A stretch of 23,812 nt of DNA. Source: JBEEPE01 sp041191265. GTDB taxonomy: Bacteria; Verrucomicrobiota; Verrucomicrobiia; Chthoniobacterales; Chthoniobacteraceae. A program made the position numbers and the translations under genes. Within the stretch, counting starts at the first letter, position 1. Every line of letters begins with the position of its first letter. Positions 6,956-13,205 of the stretch are shown piece by piece. The DNA lies in contig JBEEPE010000195.1 of assembly GCA_041191265.1 (NCBI GenBank), positions 1 through 23,812 on the forward strand, given 5' to 3'. The notes beneath the pieces were generated by a model. It was not told the DNA's origin. It did not search any database and saw only the letters and a program-made list of their open reading frames with translations.

Positions 6956-8035
6956 ATGACCATCCTCCTCACGGTCATCTTGGTTGCGCTCATCTTTGAG
7001 TACATCAACGGCTTCCACGATACCGCCAACTCCATCGCCACCGTCGTCTCCACGCGGGTGCTCCACCCCCGCCAAGCCATCCTCCTCGCCACCATCACCA
7101 ACCTCGGCGGCGCAATGGTCGGTACCGCCGTCGCAAAAACCATCACCTCCGGACTCGTCGAAGCCAAGTTCGTCACCACAGAAACCATCATCGCGGCCCT
7201 CCTCGGCGGGGTCATCTGGAACCTCGTAACCTGGTGGTTCGGGTTGCCCTCCAGCTCCTCACACGCCCTCGTCGGCGGCCTCATTGGAGCAACACTCTCT
7301 TCCAGTCATAATAACTGGGGGGCGCTCATTTGGACCAAGGTCACCGCCGGCGCGCCGTGGTACAAAAACTCAGGAATCCTCTACAAAGTGGTCATCCCCA
7401 TGATCACCTCTCCCATCCTAGGATTCCTCATCGGGTTCCTCATGATGAGCCTGTTCTATCTCGTTCTCGCTAAAGTCCGTCCGAGGACCATCAGCACGGT
7501 CTTCGGCAAAGGACAAATCCTCAGCGCCGCCTACATGGGATGGAGCCACGGGAGTAATGACGCCCAAAAAACCATGGGAATCATCACGCTCGCTCTCGCC
7601 TCCGCGACTCAGGCTGGAACCCTCGAGGGCGCTCCGTGGTTCCTCTCCTTCCTTAAAATCGGCTCCGATTCGAACAACGTCGTGCCCGTCTGGATTAAAG
7701 TGACGTGCGCCATCGTCATGGCCGCTGGAACTGCTGCCGGCGGTTGGAAAATCATCCAAACCATGGGTCACAAAATGGTGAAACTTCAACCCGTGCACGG
7801 CTTCGCCGCAGAAACCACCGCCGCCACCGTTCTCAGCGTCTCCGCCTCCCTCGGAATGCCCGTCTCAACGACTCACGCCATCACCACGAGCATCATGGGC
7901 GTCGGCTGCGCCAAACGTCTCAACGCCCTCAACTTCAGCGTGGTACACCGTATCCTCTGGGCGTGGGTCCTAACCATTCCCGCCACCGCAGGACTCGCCT
8001 ACCTGACTCACCGACTGCTGGTGAAACTCCTCTGA
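6956..8035 (+). CDS. pit: Low-affinity inorganic phosphate transporter, PiT family
   Basis: PiT proteins carry phosphate (or metal-phosphate) into the cell with a proton or sodium ion. The 359-residue protein has about ten hydrophobic segments and both inverted-repeat signatures. NGFHDTANSIATVVSTRVL (18-36) lies in the N-terminal half and SHGSNDAQKTMGIITL (197-212) in the C-terminal half; these contain the Asp and Asn residues of the substrate site. GLPSSSSHALVGG (96-108) and GMPVSTTHAIT are the paired re-entrant turns. I start at ATG 6956, which has AAGGA four bases upstream; the open frame extends earlier inside the DUF47 gene. It is the second gene of a two-gene phosphate module. Sodium versus proton coupling cannot be told from the sequence. 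Confidence 0.95.
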   Translation: MTILLTVILVALIFEYINGFHDTANSIATVVSTRVLHPRQAILLATITNLGGAMVGTAVAKTITSGLVEAKFVTTETIIAALLGGVIWNLVTWWFGLPSSSSHALVGGLIGATLSSSHNNWGALIWTKVTAGAPWYKNSGILYKVVIPMITSPILGFLIGFLMMSLFYLVLAKVRPRTISTVFGKGQILSAAYMGWSHGSNDAQKTMGIITLALASATQAGTLEGAPWFLSFLKIGSDSNNVVPVWIKVTCAIVMAAGTAAGGWKIIQTMGHKMVKLQPVHGFAAETTAATVLSVSASLGMPVSTTHAITTSIMGVGCAKRLNALNFSVVHRILWAWVLTIPATAGLAYLTHRLLVKLL

Positions 8036-8128
8036 GCCGCTCTCGAAAAGAACGCGCAATCCGCCGACCGCATCGGCGCTCCAAGCTCGGCTCTCGAGAG
8101 AACAATCGCGTTTCGTCGACGCGACCAA

Positions 8129-9127
8129 TCAGCACGCAGAACACGCAAACGGCTCTTGAGCCGTCAAATCAAGCTCCTCAAACAGCGCCCGATCCGCCGA
8201 GGTCCCCGGGTTTCCAGCCGTCAAAAGTTTGTCGCCGTAAAAAATCGAGTTCGCACCCGCAAAGAAGCACCACGCCTGACCCTCCCGCGACAGCCGTGTC
8301 CGCCCCGCAGAAAGACGAATCTTTGTCCGAGGCAGCGCAATCCGAGCGGTAGCAATCATCCGCACGAGATCAAACACATCCACCTGTGTGTTACCCTCCA
8401 TCGGAGTCCCCTCCATCGGCATCAACGCATTAATCGGCACGCTTTCCGGAGCTGGGTCAAAGCTGCACAAAACCTCCAACATCCGAAGCCGGTCCTCAAC
8501 CCCCTCGCCCAATCCCAAAATCCCTCCGCAGCACACGTCCATTCCCGCCCGCTGCACCGCTCGGATCGTACTCAACCGGTCCTCAAACGTGTGCGTCGTC
8601 ACCACGTTGGGATAATGCTCTGGCGACGTGTCGATGTTGTGATTGTACGCCTTCACCCCCGCTTCCTTTAGCTTGGCAGCTTCCGCGTCCGAGAGGTGAC
8701 CCAAGGTAACGCACACCTCCATCCCGAGCGTGTTCACTTGACGGATGGTCTCCAACACCTGTTCAAACCGCGCATCACCATCCCGCACCCCCTTCCAAGC
8801 CGCCCCCATGCAAAACCGCGTCGACCCACTCTCCCGCGCCCGCTGCGCAACCGCCATCACCTCATCCACCCCCATCAGCTTCTCCGCCTTCACCCCCGTC
8901 GAGTAACGAGCACTCTGCGCACAATACCCGCAATCCTCCGAGCACCCCCCCGTTTTAATCGATAAAAGCGTGCACAGCTGCACCTCATTACCCTTCCAGT
9001 TCTCAAGATACACCGACCGCGCCCGCGAAATCAGATCGAAAAACGGCGTATCATAAACCTCCTTCAGCTGCGCAAATTTCATCCCCGCAATCTGCGGCAT
9101 CTCCCCACCCGTGTGGAGACAAAACAT
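8129..9127 (-). CDS. bioB: Biotin synthase
   Basis: BioB is a radical-SAM enzyme that inserts sulfur into dethiobiotin to form biotin. The 332-residue protein has the 4Fe-4S cluster motif GGCSEDCGYCAQ with C62, C66 and C69. It also has ARYSTG, NHNIDTSPEHYP and CCGGILGLGE, which carry the cysteines and arginine of the second (2Fe-2S) cluster region, and a C-terminal FACSAC. The start is ATG 9127; ATG 9100 and 9082 are in frame and either could be used, as the BioB core begins near VYDTPFFDL. It is the last gene of the kinase-phosphatase-bioB run, 77 bp after the phosphatase gene, so it may have its own promoter. No other bio genes are in the window. Confidence 0.95.
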   Translation of the reverse strand: MFCLHTGGEMPQIAGMKFAQLKEVYDTPFFDLISRARSVYLENWKGNEVQLCTLLSIKTGGCSEDCGYCAQSARYSTGVKAEKLMGVDEVMAVAQRARESGSTRFCMGAAWKGVRDGDARFEQVLETIRQVNTLGMEVCVTLGHLSDAEAAKLKEAGVKAYNHNIDTSPEHYPNVVTTHTFEDRLSTIRAVQRAGMDVCCGGILGLGEGVEDRLRMLEVLCSFDPAPESVPINALMPMEGTPMEGNTQVDVFDLVRMIATARIALPRTKIRLSAGRTRLSREGQAWCFFAGANSIFYGDKLLTAGNPGTSADRALFEELDLTAQEPFACSAC

Positions 9128-9204
9128 CGGGCACCACCCCAGTTCCCACCAGCCAACCCTCCGCTAACTCGCAACCCACACCTCATGCAAATCCGAGAGC
9201 CGTC

Positions 9205-10035
9205 TCAGATGACTTCAATCACCACCGCCGTCGTGTTGTCTTTCCCATCCAACTCCACCGACGCCTCCACCAACGCCCGCGCCGGATTTCCGCACGGCCC
9301 CGGACTCTGCATCAAATCCGCCACGTGATGGTCATACAACCCCTCCGTTAAACCATCGGAACAAATCAAGAACCGATCCCCCTGCTCCGTACCCACCGCC
9401 CCCAACTGGGGATCCACAAACTGATTTCCCCCACCCAACGCCTTCTGGAGCACATTCCTTCGTGGATGCGACCGCGCCTCCCGTTCGTTGATCTGACCCG
9501 AACGAAAAAGCCACCCCACATACGTGTCATCATGACTCAACTGACGAATCCCCGTTCCCGATTTCGGCAGGTAGTAAATCCGGCTGTCTCCCACATGCGC
9601 AAAATGCATCCAACCCGGCGAAAACCAGCACAAACTCAACGTCGTTTCCATCCCCGCACACTCCTCATAGCACCCCCCCATATACACCAACGCCTTGTGA
9701 ATCTTCGTGAATAGTTCGTTCAACAAATCCGGATTCCCAGACGCCAACCCCGCCGCTCGCTGCGCAAAACTTCGTGGCAATAACTTCGTAATCTGTTCCA
9801 CCGCCACCCGGCTCGCAAACTCCCCCGCCTTCGCCCCCCCCATCCCATCGCAAACCGCAAACGCTCGATCCACCTCCTCAAGCCCCCCCTCACCCAACCG
9901 CCCCAGCAACTGCACCTCCCGCGCATCAAACTGCATCGCCAAATACGCATCCTCATTGTTCCTCCGCACCCGCCCCACATCCGTCCAACCAAACCAGCGC
10001 AACCCTCCCGATCTTTCACCGTTCCCACTACTCAT
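9205..10035 (-). CDS. PP2C-family Ser/Thr protein phosphatase (Stp1-like)
   Basis: PP2C phosphatases remove phosphate from Ser/Thr using two metal ions. All the metal-binding motifs are present in this 276-residue protein: RNNED (25-29), CDGMGG (62-67), ICSDGLTEG (224-232, D227) and GKDNTTAVV (264-272, D266). HVGDSRIYYL (147-156) is the conserved core strand. It is cytosolic, with no membrane segment. The start ATG at 10035 overlaps the stop of the small kinase-like gene by 4 bp (ATGA), so the two are made together. Together they could form a reversible phosphorylation pair, although its substrate is not known and a Hanks-type kinase is not in the window. Stand-alone PP2C phosphatases of this Stp1-like size and motif order are common in bacteria. 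Confidence 0.93.
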   Translation of the reverse strand: MSSGNGERSGGLRWFGWTDVGRVRRNNEDAYLAMQFDAREVQLLGRLGEGGLEEVDRAFAVCDGMGGAKAGEFASRVAVEQITKLLPRSFAQRAAGLASGNPDLLNELFTKIHKALVYMGGCYEECAGMETTLSLCWFSPGWMHFAHVGDSRIYYLPKSGTGIRQLSHDDTYVGWLFRSGQINEREARSHPRRNVLQKALGGGNQFVDPQLGAVGTEQGDRFLICSDGLTEGLYDHHVADLMQSPGPCGNPARALVEASVELDGKDNTTAVVIEVI

Positions 10036-10433
10036 CCCCGCGCCTCCCCTTTCATCCCCTCGCCCAAAACCGTCGCAAACTCAAAATCAATCACGCAAAA
10101 CCGCCCGTCCGACATCCGATACGTCACATTCCTCACATCCGCATCCTCATGCCGCACCCCAAACCCTTCCAACTCCGCAAACAACTCCAACCGACGCGCC
10201 TCATCCAAGTGATCCACCCGCGTCCCACAGTTCGTCGTCACAATCCGCATCGCCTCCGCATCCGCTTCCAATAACCGAGGCACAAACCCGCACCCCCGTT
10301 CCTCCAATAACCTCAACACACGCACCTCATTTTCGTACCGGGTCCGAGCATCCAGCCCGTGATACACCTTCACCACCCTCCCATCAAACGAGAGATGCAC
10401 CGTCGACCGAAGCGTGTCCTTCACCTTCAACAT
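10032..10433 (-). CDS. Very small protein kinase-fold (RIO/APH-like) protein
   Basis: This 133-residue protein carries the landmarks of the protein-kinase/aminoglycoside-kinase superfamily in miniature. VVKVYHG has a lysine (K22) where ATP is bound, and YENEVRVLRLL is the alpha-C helix with its glutamate. RHEDADVRN (94-102) aligns with the catalytic loop HRDxxxxN, with D97 and N102, and VIDFEFA (114-120) provides the DFG-like aspartate D116. Kinases of this superfamily are usually twice this size or more; only RIO/Bud32-type proteins approach it. I choose ATG 10433, which has AGAAGGGGG just upstream; ATG 10463 would add ten residues. The gene overlaps the PP2C gene by 4 bp. A sugar or small-molecule kinase, or an inactive pseudokinase, cannot be excluded. 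Confidence 0.68.
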   Translation of the reverse strand: MLKVKDTLRSTVHLSFDGRVVKVYHGLDARTRYENEVRVLRLLEERGCGFVPRLLEADAEAMRIVTTNCGTRVDHLDEARRLELFAELEGFGVRHEDADVRNVTYRMSDGRFCVIDFEFATVLGEGMKGEARG

Positions 10434-10757
10434 CTCAGTCCCCCTTCTCCCCAACCCGACCATGATTTTGAACCGGTAACGCGCATACCTAAATACTCAC
10501 ACCCCCACGCCCCGCGCGAAGCCAAAAAACCAGCCCTGCTCATTTGAAACCATGATGTATAAAAACCAACACCTCCTCAAAAATCGCCAGCCCACGCGCA
10601 ATCCCATCGAATAGACACTCAGAAACATCCCATTACACTCACGTTTAGCCGGTTGCAGACCACTCTGTTTCCGGCGTGACAACCACTGGCACAGGTGGTG
10701 CTATTGACCGCTCGCTCTTTCAATCAGAGCCAACTAACTCATCAAACACTAACACTC
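10434..10757. other. Divergent intergenic region upstream of glutamine synthetase
   Basis: This 324-bp region separates the kinase-like gene (minus) from the glutamine synthetase gene (plus). Its right part holds a sigma-54-like promoter (10687-10702). The remainder has AT-rich patches, such as TATAAAAA at 10558-10565, that could belong to a minus-strand promoter. I found no well-spaced -35/-10 pair on either strand. A loose inverted repeat GCCGG (10648-10652) / CCGGC (10671-10675) with an 18-bp gap lies between. No terminator and no small ORF with a credible ribosome binding site is visible. Confidence 0.4.
10687..10702 (+). promoter_or_regulatory. Sigma-54 (RpoN)-type promoter for glutamine synthetase
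   Basis: The sequence TGGCACAGGTGGTGCT matches the -24/-12 consensus TGGCACrNNNNTTGCW. The GG and GC pairs are exactly 10 bp apart, and the only core mismatch is G for T at the first base of TTGCW. Transcription would begin about 12 bp further on, near 10713, leaving a leader of about 45 bp before the start codon at 10758. Sigma-54 control by NtrC is the established mode for nitrogen-regulated glutamine synthetase genes in other bacteria. I did not find a clear NtrC enhancer pair. An inverted repeat (ACCAC 10682-10686, GTGGT 10695-10699) overlaps the element. Confidence 0.6.
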
Positions 10758-11783
10758 ATGGCTAAATATAAACTCGAGTATATCTGGCTGGACGGCTATA
10801 CCCCCGTCCCGAACCTCCGTAGCAAGACGCAGATCAAGGATTTCGAAAGCTTTCCCAAGCTCGAGCAGTTGCCCATGTGGGGATTCGACGGAAGCTCCAC
10901 CCGTCAGGCCGAAGGACGAAGCAGCGATTGCATGCTGAAACCCGTTGCATGCTACCCAGACCCCACCCGCCGCAATGGCGTGCTCGTGATGTGCGAAGTC
11001 ATGATGCCAGACGGCAAAACCCCGCACCCCAGCAACTCTCGCGCAACCATCATCGATGACTCCGACGCGTGGTTCGGGTTCGAACAAGAATACTTCCTCT
11101 ACCGCGACGGCGTACCCCTCGGGTTCCCCCAAGGCGGTGGTTACCCCTACCCCCAAGGTGAATACTACACGGGCGTGGGCTACAAAAACGTAGGCGAAGT
11201 CGCCCGCGAAATCGTCGAAGAACATCTCGATTTGTGCCTCGACGCCGGCATCAACCACGAAGGTATCAACGCCGAAGTGGCAAAAGGCCAGTGGGAGTTC
11301 CAGATCTTCGGCAAAGGTTCCCGAACCTGCGCAGACCAAGTCTGGGTCGCGCGCTACCTGCTCGTCCGCCTTTGCGAAAAATACGGGGTCGACGTGAACT
11401 TCCACTGCAAACCCCTCGGCAAAGACGTCGACTGGAACGGCTCCGGGATGCACTGCAACTTCTCCACCAAGCACCTCCGCGAAGTCGGTGGCAAAGAATA
11501 CTTCGAAGCCCTCATGGCTGCGTTCGACAAATACAAAAACGAACACATCGCTGTGTACGGCCCCGATAACCATCTCCGCCTCACCGGCCTCCACGAGACG
11601 CAATCCATCGACAAATTCAGCTACGGAATCGCTGACCGTGGCGCGTCCATTCGCGTCCCACACAGCTTCGTGAACAACGGCTACAAGGGCTACCTCGAAG
11701 ACCGTCGTCCAAACTCCCAAGGCGATCCCTACCAAATCGCGAGCCGCGTGCTCCAGACCATCGCAACCGTACCCATCAAGTAA
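10758..11783 (+). CDS. glnII: Glutamine synthetase, type II (GSII, eukaryote-like)
   Basis: This enzyme joins glutamate and ammonia with ATP to make glutamine. At 341 residues it has the length and the motifs of the type II family, not the 450-470 aa of GSI. WGFDGSSTRQAEGRSSDC (41-58) is the type II beta-grasp region, GFEQEYFL (107-114) carries metal-binding glutamates, and GINHEGINAEVAKGQWEFQ (164-182) and DWNGSGMHCNFSTKHL (225-240) are substrate and ATP regions. The C-terminal tail has no adenylylation tyrosine motif, so GSI-style control is not expected. The start is ATG 10758, with no visible Shine-Dalgarno sequence. It is a single-gene unit with a sigma-54-like promoter upstream and a strong terminator after it. 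Its codon usage is less C-skewed than its neighbours, consistent with high expression. Confidence 0.96.
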   Translation: MAKYKLEYIWLDGYTPVPNLRSKTQIKDFESFPKLEQLPMWGFDGSSTRQAEGRSSDCMLKPVACYPDPTRRNGVLVMCEVMMPDGKTPHPSNSRATIIDDSDAWFGFEQEYFLYRDGVPLGFPQGGGYPYPQGEYYTGVGYKNVGEVAREIVEEHLDLCLDAGINHEGINAEVAKGQWEFQIFGKGSRTCADQVWVARYLLVRLCEKYGVDVNFHCKPLGKDVDWNGSGMHCNFSTKHLREVGGKEYFEALMAAFDKYKNEHIAVYGPDNHLRLTGLHETQSIDKFSYGIADRGASIRVPHSFVNNGYKGYLEDRRPNSQGDPYQIASRVLQTIATVPIK

Positions 11784-11813
11784 CGGTTTCGCACCGGTCT
11801 CCGGTTCAGTTTC

Positions 11814-11847
11814 ACGGCGTGGGTATCCCCCACGCCGTTTTTGTTTT
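11814..11847 (+). terminator. Intrinsic (Rho-independent) terminator after glutamine synthetase
   Basis: A perfect 10-bp stem (ACGGCGTGGG at 11814-11823 with CCCACGCCGT at 11829-11838) encloses a 5-base loop. It is followed by a run of T (11838-11842) and TTTT after one G. It lies 30 bp after the glutamine synthetase stop codon, so it ends that transcript and isolates the next gene, which must have its own promoter or rely on readthrough. Confidence 0.93.
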
Positions 11848-11874
11848 CCCCCTTCACCGACACAACCCCTCGCC

Positions 11875-12288
11875 ATGCCCGACCTCCTCACCCTCCACTC
11901 GGCCGTCACATGGACGCTCGTCGGACTCATCCACACCATCCAGTGGGTCCACTATCCCCTCTTCAAAAACGTCAGCTCCCAAGACTTCCCAGAGTTTCAC
12001 CGCCAACACACAACCCGCATCACCCGGCTGGTCGCGCCCCTCATGGTCCTCGAACTCCTCACCGCCGCGTGGATGCTCGTCAAAAACACCACAAACTCAC
12101 CCCTCTTCCTCGCCAGCCTCCCTCCCCTCGCGCTGATCTGGATCTCCACCGCTCTTCTCCAAGTCCCCCTCCACAACCGCCTCTCCAACGGATTCAACCC
12201 TGCCATCCATCGCCGCCTCGTTCGAACCAACCACATCCGAACCGCCGCCTGGACCCTCCGCGCCCTCCTCCTCCTCCTCGACTCCTAA
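11875..12288 (+). CDS. Hypothetical four-helix integral membrane protein
   Basis: I do not recognise a named family for this 137-residue protein. It has about four hydrophobic segments (roughly 8-25, 50-68, 77-97 and 118-135). Conserved-looking polar sites lie between them: HTIQWVHYPLFKNV near the first helix, FHRQHTTRIT before the second, and VPLHNRLSNGF after the third. The histidine and Asn/Arg pattern (H20, H26, H45, HNRL) resembles small DUF1772/anthrone-oxygenase-like membrane proteins, but this is only a resemblance. ATG at 11875. It lies 27 bp after the glutamine synthetase terminator and converges on the transglutaminase gene with a 29-bp gap that shows no terminator hairpin. Confidence 0.68.
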   Translation: MPDLLTLHSAVTWTLVGLIHTIQWVHYPLFKNVSSQDFPEFHRQHTTRITRLVAPLMVLELLTAAWMLVKNTTNSPLFLASLPPLALIWISTALLQVPLHNRLSNGFNPAIHRRLVRTNHIRTAAWTLRALLLLLDS

Positions 12289-12317
12289 CCCACCGAGCGC
12301 CCAAGCACCTCGCAAAA

Positions 12318-13205
12318 TCACGCTCCCACCGGAATCACATCCACCTCCACCCGAACCACGTGCTCGCCCCCACCCGTCAGCACGCCGTTCAACGGGCTCA
12401 CATCACTGAAATCACGCCCCACCGCCACCCTCACATGACCATCCGACGGCATCACGTCATTCGTCGGATCAAAGTCCACCCAACCATTCACCGGACAAAA
12501 CACCGACACCCACGCGTGAGACGCATCCGCCCCTTGCAACCGCTCCTGACCCTCCGGCGGAATCGTTCGCAAATACCCGCTCACATACCGCGCCGGTAAA
12601 CCCAACGACCGAAGACACGCAATCATCACGTGCGCAAAATCCTGACACACCCCACGCCGATGTTTCCAAACCTCACTCAACGGCGTCGCAACCTCTGTCG
12701 CCATCGCATCAAACCGAAACTCGCGATGAATCCGACCCATTAAATTCGTCACCCCCTCCAACAGCGGACGCTCCGCCAAAAAACTCAACTGCGCCCACTC
12801 CGCATATCCACGCTCCGGACGAATCATCACTGACTCCAAACAAAACTCGTAAGGCCCCGCATCCTCGACCGCCACCGGATCGCGAAACCGCGCCACCACC
12901 CGTTCCCAAGCCGGTGACAAACCCAACGCCAACATCGACCCGGGCTTCACCCGAACCCGACTCCGAGCCAAAACCTCCATCTGCGTGTGCAACTCGCGAA
13001 TGCTAAAAACAGCCATCATGTTGCCAAAATAATCCGTCCGCCACGTCAACCGATCCGGCGCCGGATACACCTCAAGCGCAAACTCTTCCACCGCTTGTGA
13101 AGCCGTCTCTTGCGGACGCAATCGCACCGCACTCTGCGAAACCGTCACCGGCTCACCGTACTCGTACACCGTCCGATGAATCACTTCATACTCCATAGGC
13201 CTCAT
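12318..13205 (-). CDS. Transglutaminase-like cysteine protein (short form)
   Basis: This 295-residue protein has the bacterial transglutaminase-like N-terminal beta region (about 4-90; VIHRTVYEYGEPV is typical) and a transglutaminase core. The catalytic triad is visible: C187 in RGVCQDFAH, H230 in ASHAWVSV and D246 in GWVDFDPTND. Such proteins can act as peptidases, amidases or acyl-transferases on amide bonds. No signal peptide or membrane segment is seen, so it is probably cytosolic. The start overlaps the stop of the CP-ATP-grasp/alpha-E gene by 4 bp (ATGA at 13205-13202); an in-frame ATG at 13196 is an alternative. It is the last gene of the three-gene block. The triad makes it very likely active; its substrate is unknown. 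Confidence 0.9.
   Translation of the reverse strand: MRPMEYEVIHRTVYEYGEPVTVSQSAVRLRPQETASQAVEEFALEVYPAPDRLTWRTDYFGNMMAVFSIRELHTQMEVLARSRVRVKPGSMLALGLSPAWERVVARFRDPVAVEDAGPYEFCLESVMIRPERGYAEWAQLSFLAERPLLEGVTNLMGRIHREFRFDAMATEVATPLSEVWKHRRGVCQDFAHVMIACLRSLGLPARYVSGYLRTIPPEGQERLQGADASHAWVSVFCPVNGWVDFDPTNDVMPSDGHVRVAVGRDFSDVSPLNGVLTGGGEHVVRVEVDVIPVGA

Noticed and set aside
8034..8100. Inverted repeat GAGCCG/CGGCTC and the palindrome CTCTCGAGAG after the phosphate transporter gene
   Set aside because: The arms are 48 bp apart, the palindrome has no loop and neither is followed by a T run, so there is no good terminator.
10544..10563. TTGAAA ... TATAAA as a plus-strand sigma-70 promoter
   Set aside because: The spacer is only 8 bp, far below the 16-18 bp needed.
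10749..11939. 396-residue minus-strand open frame opposite glutamine synthetase
   Set aside because: It is the antisense of a fully convincing gene, has no family motifs, runs through the terminator, and its length follows from the C-rich third positions of the sense gene.
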